Below, in pieces: positions 26,555 to 35,656 of a DNA stretch of 62,756 nt (position 1 is the first letter of the stretch; the number at the start of each line of letters is the position of its first letter). The position numbers and the translations under genes are program-made. The DNA lies in contig JAYENR010000072.1 of assembly GCA_034722175.1 (NCBI GenBank), positions 1 through 62,756 of the forward strand, written 5' to 3'. A model generated the notes under the pieces. The model made no database searches. It was not told where the DNA came from and saw nothing but the letters and a program-made list of their open reading frames with translations. The DNA comes from Thiomicrorhabdus sp034722175 (GTDB lineage: Bacteria > Pseudomonadota > Gammaproteobacteria > Thiomicrospirales > Thiomicrospiraceae).

Positions 26555-26752
26555 ATGCTAACCATTTTAATACTGGGTATGATTTTAACCGCGTTGGCTT
26601 TAGGCATTCTTTGGGGTGGCTTTAAAATTTTACGCCAGAAAGCCATGTTTAAAGAATCGTTAAATAGTCGTACCGCCAATAAACGCATGTTGCAACTCAC
26701 CTTATTCATCTATTTTGCTGGCATCATTACAACCATTGCGTTTATGGCTTAA
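26555..26752 (+). CDS. small two-helix membrane protein
   Basis: 65 residues. Two hydrophobic helices (LTILILGMILTALALGILWGG and LTLFIYFAGIITTIAFMA) flank a basic loop (RQKAMFKESLNSRTANKRML), suggesting both termini outside and the loop in the cytoplasm. AGGACAGGC precedes the ATG. No family recognised. Alone on its strand between the Na/Pi gene and the next convergent gene. Confidence 0.6.
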   Translation: MLTILILGMILTALALGILWGGFKILRQKAMFKESLNSRTANKRMLQLTLFIYFAGIITTIAFMA

Positions 26753-26773
26753 ATAATTACTTTAACTTAAACA

Positions 26774-27088
26774 TTAACGTCCTTGACCATAACCTCCGCC
26801 TGGACGATTCTGCTGATTAACATGTCCTTTTTGTGCTGGTGGCTTATCTGCAAATGGCACCCCTTTTTCTTTGGCACGTAACCGCATTTTTTCATGATGT
26901 GTCTGACGAATCTGCTCACGTTCTGCTTCGCTATTAGCATTACGCATTGCCGCTCGATGTGCTTGCTGCTCTTCTTGAGTCATTAACTGCGAACCATATA
27001 CAGGTTGCTCTTCCATAGCCGTAGCCGGCATTGATAATGCTAACAACAAGGTTAAGAAAACAAGTTTCAATTGATTGAGTTTTAACAT
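26774..27088 (-). CDS. small exported protein with charged helical core
   Basis: 104 residues. Signal peptide MLKLNQLKLVFLTLLLALSMPATA, then a Glu/Arg/Gln-rich helix (MTQEEQQAHRAAMRNANSEAEREQIR) and a Gly/Pro-rich disordered tail (NRPGGGYGQGR). The core pattern of EEQ..HR..M and EREQIR..H is common in periplasmic proteins of unknown role; a loose resemblance to Spy/CpxP-type chaperones is not enough to name it. Confidence 0.6.
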   Translation of the reverse strand: MLKLNQLKLVFLTLLLALSMPATAMEEQPVYGSQLMTQEEQQAHRAAMRNANSEAEREQIRQTHHEKMRLRAKEKGVPFADKPPAQKGHVNQQNRPGGGYGQGR

Positions 27089-27225
27089 GATATTTTCCTC
27101 TTAATAAGAAAATCTTCTGTATCTTTCAAATAAGGTACAACATTCAGTTTAAGCGTAAAACAAAGCATCCAACAAATGAATTTTTTCTATTAAAAGTCGT
27201 TAAGAATAAATTTTTCTAATCTCAA

Positions 27226-27233
27226 CAGGCCTG
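27226..27233. repeat. CAGGCCTG palindrome, intergenic
   Basis: Exact copy (ACAGGCCTGT), 76 nt downstream of the CHAD-gene stop on the minus strand. Confidence 0.8.
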
Positions 27234-27308
27234 TGGAGCTCTGAATAACAAACCTTTAAAAAAAAAGTGACGGTCGTAATTTTGCATTGTTGCGTAGTAA
27301 TACATTGG

Positions 27309-28175
27309 TTACTTTAGCGGTTTATTAAGTTTCTTAATGCGTTTTCGCAAACTTTGTATCTGCTTATGGTTCACCTCTAATGCATCAGAAACCAGTTTTT
27401 CATCAAAACTTGTTACGTTTTTTTGTTCAAGCAAGAAGTTAGCTAGAATTGAAAAATCATGCTCTTGACCCAGAACATCGCCTAGTTGCTCCAAGGTCTT
27501 CAAATTAGTTTTCGCAATGTGTAAACCGCACTGTTTCAATAATTTTAATTGATGAAACAGGTGCTTTACCCACTTACGCCATTCATGATGTTTTTTAACA
27601 CTTGTTTTATGCTGAATTGATTTCTCTGCCCACTTAAAACTATACATGTAGGTTTTATGCAGCCCGTTTTGAATCTGTTGATTTGAGATCTGATCACACG
27701 GTAAAGCCTGCCAAACCTCATACTCCAGTTGAAAGTTTGAGAGCACACTCTGCCAGTCAATATTGTCAGATTCCGACTTAATATCTGCTGTGGTTCTTTC
27801 TTCAATAATCGTCTTAAGGCGCTGACATTGTTCATCTTGAAGTTGGGTAGCGATCATAGACAAACTGTCGATTAGCACATGCCGATCTCGTGTGCCAGCA
27901 AGGCATTTTGCAGTAGTACGCAACCGCTGATTCGCCTGTTTAAAGGTTTCATCATCAACCGCAAAACGAATAAGCTGCCAATAGGCTCTTAAACGTTTAG
28001 TGGTCACACGCAATTCATGAATGCCCTCGGTGTCGCTACGATTGTTAGATTGCGTGATCTCAATCGCTTTTTCGAGTCGTTTAACCACTTTTTTCTGAAT
28101 CCGCTGAATCAGCGGCTGGCGTTGTTTTTGTTCAAAAATATGATTGATTGCTTGGGTAGATTGATTACGTTTCAT
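27309..28175 (-). CDS. CHAD-domain protein
   Basis: A 288-residue all-helical protein of the CHAD family (conserved histidine alpha-helical domain), which binds polyphosphate. The signature EGIHELRVTTKRLRAYWQLIRF holds the conserved His and Arg/Lys, and the second repeat reads HHEWRKWVKHLFHQLKLLKQ. Very basic overall. Start taken as ATG 28175, just after GGGAGGGAGA; an ATG 12 nt earlier overlaps that ribosome binding site. No CYTH domain is fused. A phosphate transporter lies about 1 kb away on the opposite strand. Confidence 0.85.
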   Translation of the reverse strand: MKRNQSTQAINHIFEQKQRQPLIQRIQKKVVKRLEKAIEITQSNNRSDTEGIHELRVTTKRLRAYWQLIRFAVDDETFKQANQRLRTTAKCLAGTRDRHVLIDSLSMIATQLQDEQCQRLKTIIEERTTADIKSESDNIDWQSVLSNFQLEYEVWQALPCDQISNQQIQNGLHKTYMYSFKWAEKSIQHKTSVKKHHEWRKWVKHLFHQLKLLKQCGLHIAKTNLKTLEQLGDVLGQEHDFSILANFLLEQKNVTSFDEKLVSDALEVNHKQIQSLRKRIKKLNKPLK

Positions 28176-28273
28176 TCTCCCTCCCATTCGATAAAAAATA
28201 GCGTTTAAAATGACTACATTAACCTATTTTTTGAACGGTTAAATGAACTTAAAATGAAACTAGATCGAGTCAA

Positions 28274-28873
28274 CTATTCAACGATAGAAAAGTGGCACTT
28301 ATTGGCTGTTAAAGTCGCTGAAAAGCCTTCAACATTATCATCGGGCAAAGAGATCGACATCAACACTTGTTGCTGATAATCAACGTTTAGTATCTCACCT
28401 TCCACCAGCGATAACCAATGACGCACTGGCTGCTCTTGGGAAAATTCACAGCGAATATGAACTTCTGTTTTAGGCACTTCCTGTTCTGTTTTTAAAACTT
28501 CCATCACCGCTTGCGCTGCTTGACCATAAGCACGCGTTAAACCGCCTGCACCAAGTTTGATGCCACCAAAATAACGCACTACAACGATCATAATGTCCCC
28601 AACTCCTTTATGTTGCAGGACATTAAGAATCGGCTTACCCGCCGTGCCCGACGGCTCACCGTCATCGCCCATGCCTGCATTGGTGGCACAATTTGGGTTA
28701 CCCAGTTGATACGCCCAACAATGATGACGAGCATCCGGAAATTCAGATTTGAGTTCGTCAAGCCAGGTCATGCCGGCTTCTCGGCTAGAGATGTGAGAAG
28801 CATAAGCGATAAAACGGCTTTTTTTGATCTCAATTTCAGCAATGGCTTGCTGTTTAGGTATTGGATAAGACAT
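28274..28873 (-). CDS. yigZ: YigZ/IMPACT family protein
   Basis: 199 residues. Conserved core FPDARHHCWAYQLG (about 44-57), GDDGEPSGTAGKPILNVLQ (about 68-86), VVVRYFGGIKLGAGGLTRAYG (about 97-117) and a C-terminal ferredoxin-like domain (DUF1949). Related to eukaryotic IMPACT; the bacterial role is not settled. 86 bp downstream of the CHAD start region. Confidence 0.9.
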   Translation of the reverse strand: MSYPIPKQQAIAEIEIKKSRFIAYASHISSREAGMTWLDELKSEFPDARHHCWAYQLGNPNCATNAGMGDDGEPSGTAGKPILNVLQHKGVGDIMIVVVRYFGGIKLGAGGLTRAYGQAAQAVMEVLKTEQEVPKTEVHIRCEFSQEQPVRHWLSLVEGEILNVDYQQQVLMSISLPDDNVEGFSATLTANKCHFSIVE

Positions 28874-28888
28874 GATTTAAAAAGTGAA

Positions 28889-28896
28889 CAGGCCTG
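28889..28896. repeat. CAGGCCTG palindrome, intergenic
   Basis: Exact copy (AACAGGCCTGTT, 12-bp palindrome) just upstream of yigZ and 80 nt downstream of the histidine phosphatase stop. Confidence 0.8.
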
Positions 28897-28975
28897 TTGA
28901 AGTTAAAAAAGAGCGGTTTAGGTTCATATAACCACTGAGTTGCAGCACCTGATGCTTTAGCCTATTGGTTTAACG

Positions 28976-29554
28976 TTAAGGCTGTTTTAGTCGAGCCAGC
29001 ACGTCATAAAGGCTGTCACCTAGAGGTTGCAAAATCACCATTTCGGCAGGTTCAATTCGAATCAGAGCGAGTTCCCCGATATTAGGGAGATGTGTCACCA
29101 GAACTAAATTACCTTGGCCTTGATATTCACTGATTTTCTGTCGAATTTGCTGTAAATTTTGATTCGCTTGCTCAGGAGTCAGTGCCTTACTTAAACGCAA
29201 AAGAGGTTCAACTTCAAAGCTACCAAATGCCAACTCTGCGGTGTCCTTGGTCCGACAATGCGGGCTGGCTAACACTTGTTGAACAGGTATTTTATGAGTT
29301 TTGAACTGCGCAGCAATGGCTTCAGCTTGTTGTCGACCCTTGTCATTCAGGTTCTTTTCACTAAAGCAGCTATCATCCAGTAGAAACGAGTCACCAAAAC
29401 TACGGTCAATCTCCGCATGACGCACTAAAACCACTTTTCCGCCAGTTTGTAGAGTTTGCCAAAACACGGCTTCCGATTCAGACTGAGCCTTTACAACAGG
29501 TTGATAAAAAACCAAAATAAAGGCAACCAGTGGGATAAACCAACTTCGTAACAT
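28976..29554 (-). CDS. exported histidine phosphatase (phosphoglycerate mutase fold)
   Basis: 192 residues from ATG 29554, which follows TTAGGAGCGC; the longer frame start is less likely. A signal peptide (MLRSWFIPLVAFILVFYQPVVKA) suggests export. Catalytic motif VLVRHAE (RHA, nucleophilic His), then LNDKGRQQAEAIAAQF, VLASPHCRTKDTAEL and the second catalytic His in VLVTHLPNIGELA. Substrate unknown. The gap to the RND permease gene is 39 bp, so it is probably the third gene of that operon. Confidence 0.82.
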   Translation of the reverse strand: MLRSWFIPLVAFILVFYQPVVKAQSESEAVFWQTLQTGGKVVLVRHAEIDRSFGDSFLLDDSCFSEKNLNDKGRQQAEAIAAQFKTHKIPVQQVLASPHCRTKDTAELAFGSFEVEPLLRLSKALTPEQANQNLQQIRQKISEYQGQGNLVLVTHLPNIGELALIRIEPAEMVILQPLGDSLYDVLARLKQP

Positions 29555-29593
29555 ATGCGCTCCTAAATTCAAATTCACTTGAATGGTTAAAGC

Positions 29594-32500
29594 TTAAGCG
29601 ACTGCTTTCTCCAACTTTACTCTAAACCACAAGGCATACAGTGCCGGTAAGAACAGCAAGGTTAGCAGGGTTCCAACACCAATTCCGCCAATCAGCACAA
29701 AAGCCATTGGCCCCCAGAAAGTAGAGGTGGTTAGTGGAATAAACGCTAACATTGCCGCCACAGCGGTTAGCACCACGGGTCGGGCACGACGAATCGTAGC
29801 ATCAATCACCGCATCGCCTAGAGGCAAGCCTTGCTTCACATTGTCATCAACCTGCCCAGTTAGGATTAATGTATTACGCATCAAAATCCCAGCTAATCCA
29901 ATCAATCCCAAATTCGCTACAAAGCCAAACGGCTGATCAAACAGCAACATGGCTGAAACAGCTCCAATAAGCCCTAAAGGAGCGGTAACAATAACCATAA
30001 ACAAGGTACTAAATGACTTCACTAAAAGCATAATCAATAATGTCATCGTCAATAGCATCAACGGCATCATCGCCTGAATGGAGGCTTCGGCTTTACTAGA
30101 CTCTTCCACCGAACCACCGACATCGATTCGATACCCATAAGGTAAGGCATCAATCAGGGGCTGCATTTGGTCTTGAATCAATTTAGTTGCATCTGGTGGC
30201 TGCATTCCTGCCACCACTTCACTGTTAACGGACAGGTACAACTCACGATTACGTCGTTCTAACAGCGGGTCTTCATAGCCAATTTCAATCTGACCCAACT
30301 GCTCAAGTGGCAGTGCATGACCTTGTGGCGTTTTAATAATCACACTACTCAGTTCACCGACTTTAACACGCGTTTCCTCATTGGCACGTAACACCACATT
30401 GACGGTACGAATCTGCTCTCTAATTTGAGCCACTGGGCTGCTTTGTAGTTGAGCTTGTAATTGCTCGGCGACATCTTGGCTGGTTAACCCTAGCTGAGCC
30501 AGACGTACCTTATCCATATTCAAGTTTAATACTGGCGTACGCTGTCCCCACTGAAGATGCGGATCAATCGCAAAGTCCTGCTTGGCAATCAGTAATCTTA
30601 AATCATTGGCAATACGTCGTAACTCATTGGCTTCTGGCCCAACCACCCTAAAGGTCACTGGCCAAGTTACCGGTGGCCCAAACAATAATGGATGTACACG
30701 AACACGTGCTTCAGGAAATAAGCCTTCTTCAACTTTGCTGATCAATTTAGCCTGTAACGCATCACGTGCCTCTTTGTCATGCGTCACCACAATGATTTTG
30801 GCAAATGCAGAGTTCGACAGCTCTGGATTCAACGCCAAGAAGAAGCGAGGTGCACCACGACCTACGTAAGCCGAAACCGATTTAACTTCATCGTACTCTT
30901 GAATCAAGGCTTCAACACGCTGGCTCACCGCATCGGTAACATTAATACCCGTGCCTTCTGGTAAGTAAAGATCAACCATCAATTCTGGTCGATCGGAACT
31001 TGGAAAGAACTGTTTAACCACCGCATTTTTCATTCCCAATGCGGCTGCAATAAAGATCAATACAGTGAACAATACCACCCAAATTTTATGGCGAACACAG
31101 CCTGTCACCACTCGCTTTAAAAGGCGATAAACCTTGGTATCGTAAATGTCTTTTTTAGGGGCATGATCAACGGATTCAGTATGGTTTTTGTGCTTAAGAA
31201 TTTTCACTCCAAGATAGGGCGTGAAGTAGACTGCGACAATCCACGAAGCGATCAGCGTAATGCCTAATACCCAGAAGATATTACCTGCATAATCCCCAAC
31301 TCTGGATTGTGCTAACCCAACTGGTAAAAATCCAACCACGGTGACCAAGGTTCCAACCAGCATCGGTGCGGCGGTGACATTCCAGGAGTGTGCCGCTGCT
31401 TTGACCTTATCAACCCCCTCTTCCATTTTGACCAACATCATCTCAATGGCAATAATCGCATCGTCCACCAATAAACCAAGTGAGATAATCAAAGCCCCTA
31501 AGGTGATACGGTCAAAGTTCAAGCCCTGCATAAACATAAACACAAACGTCATGGCCAAGGTTAAAGGTACCGCTAAAGAGACGATAAACCCAGCTCGTAA
31601 CCCTAAGGTAATCAGGCTCACCACCAGCACCACAAACAGAGCAGTAATAAACTTTATTTCAAAGGTAGAAACCGCACCGTGAATCGCATCGGCTTGGTTT
31701 GTGACTTTGTCCAACACAATGCCTAACGGTAGTTGCGACTGATAGCCCTCTTCAAACGCTTTTAAGTGTTTCTCTAACACCAGGCCGTCCGTTTTGGGTG
31801 CCATGACTACCCCAACCAATAAGGCTTGTTCACCTCTATTTCGTACCAAATAGCTCGGTGGGTTTTCATAGCCGCGATAGACATTGGCAATGTCCTGCAA
31901 CACCACCTGCTTATCACCAATAATCAGCGGCAATTGTTTAATTTGATCAACCGAATCTTCATGCGTATTCATACCGCTATTCGCTCGTATATACAAACGA
32001 GGCCCTTTGGTTTCAATAAAACCGGATGCCGTCACTGACAGGTGACCATTAATTGCCTGCTGAACCTGCGGTAACGCTAACCCAATCTGCGCTAGCTGCT
32101 GTTTATCTAAATCAATAAAAATACGTTGTGGCTGTTCACCAATTAAGTTGACCTTTTTGACCCCTTCAACACGACGTAGAGCAATCTGTAATTTGTCGGC
32201 TTCCCTAACCAATTTTTCTTGCGGCCAATCTTTGGCTGTTAATCCATACAGAGTGAAATAAACATCTTCAAAATCATCATTAAAAAATGGACCTTGCACA
32301 CCGCTTGGGAGGTATTTAGCTTCATCCCCTAAACGTTTGCGCACTTGGTAATAAAGATCTTGCGTCATCCCTTTTGGGGTATGTTCTGCAAAGGTCACCA
32401 GCATATCCACGCGCCCCGCACGTGCTTTGGTTTCAACACGGTCAAAGTACAGGATCTCTTCTAAGCGCTTTTCCAGCGGGTCAGCAACCTGATTTTGCAT

Positions 32501-32683
32501 CTCCACAGCCGTGGCACCTGGCCAGGTTGCAGACACCACCATCGTATTCACATCAAAAGAGGGGTCTTCAGCACGCCCCATATGCAAAAAAGCATAGATA
32601 CCAGCAATCGCCACTACCAAGATAAAATACAGCGTTAAAGAACGCTCCTTAACCGCATAGGCTGAGACATTCCAGCGGTTCAT
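29594..32683 (-). CDS. RND efflux permease (AcrB/HAE1-like)
   Basis: Inner-membrane proton/drug antiporter of 1029 residues. There are about 12 membrane helices in two sets with two large periplasmic loops. The proton-relay Asp pair is in GLLVDDAIIAIEMM (TM4). The start NVSAYAVKERSLTLYFILVVAIAGIYAF and the PLGLIGAVSAMLLFDQPFGF repeat of the C-half are typical. Substrate cannot be predicted. Its ATG overlaps the end of the upstream adaptor gene by 4 bp. No TolC-type outer-membrane gene is adjacent, so a TolC encoded elsewhere is likely used. Confidence 0.92.
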   Translation of the reverse strand: MNRWNVSAYAVKERSLTLYFILVVAIAGIYAFLHMGRAEDPSFDVNTMVVSATWPGATAVEMQNQVADPLEKRLEEILYFDRVETKARAGRVDMLVTFAEHTPKGMTQDLYYQVRKRLGDEAKYLPSGVQGPFFNDDFEDVYFTLYGLTAKDWPQEKLVREADKLQIALRRVEGVKKVNLIGEQPQRIFIDLDKQQLAQIGLALPQVQQAINGHLSVTASGFIETKGPRLYIRANSGMNTHEDSVDQIKQLPLIIGDKQVVLQDIANVYRGYENPPSYLVRNRGEQALLVGVVMAPKTDGLVLEKHLKAFEEGYQSQLPLGIVLDKVTNQADAIHGAVSTFEIKFITALFVVLVVSLITLGLRAGFIVSLAVPLTLAMTFVFMFMQGLNFDRITLGALIISLGLLVDDAIIAIEMMLVKMEEGVDKVKAAAHSWNVTAAPMLVGTLVTVVGFLPVGLAQSRVGDYAGNIFWVLGITLIASWIVAVYFTPYLGVKILKHKNHTESVDHAPKKDIYDTKVYRLLKRVVTGCVRHKIWVVLFTVLIFIAAALGMKNAVVKQFFPSSDRPELMVDLYLPEGTGINVTDAVSQRVEALIQEYDEVKSVSAYVGRGAPRFFLALNPELSNSAFAKIIVVTHDKEARDALQAKLISKVEEGLFPEARVRVHPLLFGPPVTWPVTFRVVGPEANELRRIANDLRLLIAKQDFAIDPHLQWGQRTPVLNLNMDKVRLAQLGLTSQDVAEQLQAQLQSSPVAQIREQIRTVNVVLRANEETRVKVGELSSVIIKTPQGHALPLEQLGQIEIGYEDPLLERRNRELYLSVNSEVVAGMQPPDATKLIQDQMQPLIDALPYGYRIDVGGSVEESSKAEASIQAMMPLMLLTMTLLIMLLVKSFSTLFMVIVTAPLGLIGAVSAMLLFDQPFGFVANLGLIGLAGILMRNTLILTGQVDDNVKQGLPLGDAVIDATIRRARPVVLTAVAAMLAFIPLTTSTFWGPMAFVLIGGIGVGTLLTLLFLPALYALWFRVKLEKAVA

Positions 32684-33762
32684 TCGGCTGACTCCCTAAC
32701 CATTTGACCTTCATTCAGTTGATGCACCCCTAAAGAGACAATCGTGCTCACTTTGCTGAAGTCGCCCTCAACCCATGCCCAACGTTCAGACAAGGTTTTG
32801 ACTTTGACAGGCACACGAAATACTTGGCCACTTTCAACTTTCCATAAAGAAGCGTAGTCGCCTTGCTCATACAGAGCAGTATTAGGCACTCGAATTAACG
32901 AGCCGACCGAATCAAATACCACGGTAGCCGTCTGCCCTAAATTTATCGCTTCCAAGACTTTCTGAGTAGATTCATCTTTAGATAGGAATTCATAACGTGC
33001 CGTCCAGGTTCGACTAACTGTATCGGCTTCACCCGAACGTTCACGTAAACGCACTGGATAAGCGGTATCCGAACCATAAATTTGTACTTTAGCCACTTTT
33101 GGAAGTTGAGAAATACGATTTTCTGGTACTTGAACCGTGACTTCACGAGACCCCGATAGAGCTAAGGTGGCGACCAACTTACCTGCGGTGACCACCTCAT
33201 CTTGTTCCGCTTCAATTGAAAGGATTTTACCCAGGCCTGGTGATTTTAAAAATGTATATTCAAGCTGGTTTCTAGCCTGTTTTTCTTGAAGATGTTGTGA
33301 CTTTAAACGCTCTTCTAATACAGTTAAATGACTGGCTGCTTGATCCACATTTTGTTGAGAGATTAAGCTGCGTTCTAATAAGCGCTTAAAACGTTCTAAT
33401 TCAAGTTGAGAATTTTGAATTTCTGATTCGGTGGCACGAATGTCTGCCAAAATGACTCTTAAGGCTAACTGATAATCTGTTGGATCCAGTTTAAACAACG
33501 TTTGATTGGCTTTCACTTCATCACCACTGTTGACTAAACGCTCGATGATTTTGCCGTTGACACGAAATGCCAAATTTGAGGTATAGCGTGCAGAAATAAT
33601 CCCTGTTAATGTCCACTGTGGTTGGGCACTAAGGTTAGAAAGAGCAATGGTCTTGACCACGGGCGCAACCGTAGGGACTTCTGTTTCCGCTCCGTCTTCT
33701 TGACAGCCACTCAACAAAACGCCAGTTAAAACACTAACGAGCACTACTTTCATCATTTGCAT
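32680..33762 (-). CDS. RND periplasmic adaptor lipoprotein (AcrA/MFP family)
   Basis: 360 residues. Lipobox LLSGC (Cys about residue 20), then lipoyl halves around LAFRVNGKIIERLVNSGDEVKANQTLFKLDPTDY (about 65-98). A coiled-coil hairpin (QNSQLELERFKRLLERSLISQQNVDQAASHLTVLEERL) and beta-barrel/membrane-proximal domains follow. AAGGAAC precedes the ATG. It feeds the RND permease directly downstream. Confidence 0.9.
   Translation of the reverse strand: MQMMKVVLVSVLTGVLLSGCQEDGAETEVPTVAPVVKTIALSNLSAQPQWTLTGIISARYTSNLAFRVNGKIIERLVNSGDEVKANQTLFKLDPTDYQLALRVILADIRATESEIQNSQLELERFKRLLERSLISQQNVDQAASHLTVLEERLKSQHLQEKQARNQLEYTFLKSPGLGKILSIEAEQDEVVTAGKLVATLALSGSREVTVQVPENRISQLPKVAKVQIYGSDTAYPVRLRERSGEADTVSRTWTARYEFLSKDESTQKVLEAINLGQTATVVFDSVGSLIRVPNTALYEQGDYASLWKVESGQVFRVPVKVKTLSERWAWVEGDFSKVSTIVSLGVHQLNEGQMVRESAE
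33232..33239. repeat. CAGGCCTG palindrome inside the MFP gene
   Basis: Exact copy (CCAGGCCTGG). Confidence 0.8.
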
Positions 33763-33814
33763 GGTTGTTCCTTGTAGCCTAACTTTTCAGCTAAACTTTA
33801 ATATTAATCAAACG

Positions 33815-33830
33815 TGTTTCACGTGAAACT
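33815..33830. promoter_or_regulatory. parS: parS site (ParB loading site)
   Basis: TGTTTCACGTGAAACT differs from the widely conserved consensus TGTTNCACGTGAAACA only at the last base; the inner 14 bp (33816-33829) are a perfect palindrome. It lies in the gap between mnmE and the RND operon, about 5.6 kb from oriC and 19 kb from parB. Origin-proximal position is what is known for parS. No other near-perfect copy was seen by eye. Confidence 0.9.
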
Positions 33831-33883
33831 TATCGTAACGTATATCTCACACCAACAATAAAGATTATTTCGAATGACCGTTT

Positions 33884-35239
33884 CTATTTACCGATACAAA
33901 ATGAGGTAAAAATTCGACCTAAAAGATCATCGGAAGTAAATCGTCCAGTAATCTCCGATAATGACTCCTGGGCTAAACGTAGATCTTCAGCCAGCAACTC
34001 ACCCGCTGCATACAGTTCCAACTGTTGTTGACCATTTTGAGCCCACTGCAAAGCGGTTTGTAAAGCATCAATATGACGTTTGCGTGCCATAAACACACCT
34101 TCGCCTGTCTGTTCATAACCCATCGCTGTTTTTAAATGCGCTCGTAATAACTCTAAACCGAGTTTTTGTTTGGCTGACAACCAAACCACGCTCTGCTCGC
34201 CATCTTGCTCTACCATCGGTTCATGCTTAATCAAATCAATTTTATTACGAATAATCGTCACCGGAATATGAGCTGGCAATTTATCTAAAATCACCTGATC
34301 TTCTGGGTGAATGGCTTCGCCCGCTTGCAGCATCACCAAAACTCGGTCCGCTTCATCTAATGCTTTCCAAGCTCGATCAATCCCAATCTGTTCGACTTGG
34401 TCAGTCGCTTCTCGCACACCGGCCGTATCTAAAATATGTAACGGCATACCATCAATATTAATCTCTTCTTTAACAATGTCACGAGTGGTACCAGCAATAT
34501 CGGTCACAATCGCACTCTCTCGACCCGACAAGGCATTTAACAAGCTAGATTTACCGGCATTGGGGCGACCTAAAATAACCACCGACATCCCTTCCCGTAA
34601 CAACACCCCTTGCTGAGCTGAGAGAAATACGGCCTGTAAACGATCTAATATATGTTGCAATTGGCCAGCTACCCTGCCATCCGATAAAAAATCGATCTCC
34701 TCTTCGGGAAAATCAATCGCCGCTTCCACAAAGATACGTAACTGCGTCAGCTCTTCCACCAACTGATTCACTTGAGCAGAAAACTCACCTTGTAAAGAGC
34801 GCAAAGCAGAACGTGCGGCTTGATCGGATGACGCCTCAATCAGGTCAGAGATCGCTTCAGCTTGCGCTAAATCCAACTTGTCATTCATAAAGGCCTGTTT
34901 GGAAAATTCACCCGGCTCAGCTAAACGTGCGCCTAGTTTCACAACACGACTCAGTAACCATTCCAACACCACCGGACCACCATGCCCTTGCAACTCCAAA
35001 ACATCTTCTCCAGTAAAGGAGTTAGGCCCTGGAAAATACAACGCAATCCCTTGATCCAACACCTCACCTTGATCTCCATAAAATGGGGCGTAGTGTGCAT
35101 AACGTGGCTGAGGGGTTTTACCTAAAACCTGTTCGGCAATCTCTAAGGCTTGCTTACCTGAAACACGCACAATTCCGACTCCCCCTCTTCCTGGAGCCGT
35201 GGCGATAGCAGCGATAGTGTCGTGATTTTCAAAATCCAT
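33884..35239 (-). CDS. mnmE: tRNA modification GTPase MnmE (TrmE)
   Basis: GTPase partner of MnmG in wobble-uridine modification. N-terminal folate-binding domain starts DTIAAIATAPGRGGVGIVRVSG. The G domain, inserted in the helical domain, has Walker A GRPNAGKSSLLNAL (about residue 225) and DTAGVRE. The protein ends in CIGK with the catalytic Cys. 451 residues from ATG 35239 (GGA 7 nt upstream). Last gene of the rpmH-rnpA-yidC cluster. Confidence 0.95.
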   Translation of the reverse strand: MDFENHDTIAAIATAPGRGGVGIVRVSGKQALEIAEQVLGKTPQPRYAHYAPFYGDQGEVLDQGIALYFPGPNSFTGEDVLELQGHGGPVVLEWLLSRVVKLGARLAEPGEFSKQAFMNDKLDLAQAEAISDLIEASSDQAARSALRSLQGEFSAQVNQLVEELTQLRIFVEAAIDFPEEEIDFLSDGRVAGQLQHILDRLQAVFLSAQQGVLLREGMSVVILGRPNAGKSSLLNALSGRESAIVTDIAGTTRDIVKEEINIDGMPLHILDTAGVREATDQVEQIGIDRAWKALDEADRVLVMLQAGEAIHPEDQVILDKLPAHIPVTIIRNKIDLIKHEPMVEQDGEQSVVWLSAKQKLGLELLRAHLKTAMGYEQTGEGVFMARKRHIDALQTALQWAQNGQQQLELYAAGELLAEDLRLAQESLSEITGRFTSDDLLGRIFTSFCIGK

Positions 35240-35326
35240 AATCATTTCCAAACGGTGATAACAAAATTAAGATACAAAAAACGCTCTTTCGGGCGCTTCT
35301 ATTGTAACGGGTTAAGCCAGTAAAGC

Positions 35327-35653
35327 CTAAGCAACGGTTTTAAACTCAGTCACCTTAAAGTCCGTGATGAAATCTTTCTGTTCCAGCTTAGCACGACTTT
35401 TATCAAGCTTCTTCTGAGAACCAAATGTCATCTCTTCTTTTTCACCATTTACTTTAAAAGACAAGACATACAAAGGACGTGTTTGAACCTCTGCTTGCGT
35501 TGCCTGTTGAGCAACAGGCGCTGCGCCGTCTTCTAGAGGTAGGTAACCATCTTTTGTTTTGTAACAAATTGGTTGCATACCATCGGCAACTAGAAACTCT
35601 ACTTTGCCGTACATTGGGTGATCTGTACCCAGTTTTTGATAAGATAATTGCAT
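35327..35653 (-). CDS. unknown protein between yidC and mnmE
   Basis: 108 residues, no signal peptide or membrane segment. The N-half (YQKLGTDHPMYGKVEFLVAD) and C-half (PLYVLSFKVNGEKEEMTFGS) look like small beta units joined by a Pro/Ala/Gln linker, followed by a Lys-rich helix. AAGGATTAGAGT precedes the ATG and the gap to yidC is 3 bp, so it is translated with yidC. No family recognised. The position in a conserved membrane-insertion and tRNA-modification operon is unusual. Confidence 0.65.
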   Translation of the reverse strand: MQLSYQKLGTDHPMYGKVEFLVADGMQPICYKTKDGYLPLEDGAAPVAQQATQAEVQTRPLYVLSFKVNGEKEEMTFGSQKKLDKSRAKLEQKDFITDFKVTEFKTVA

Positions 35654-35656
35654 ACT

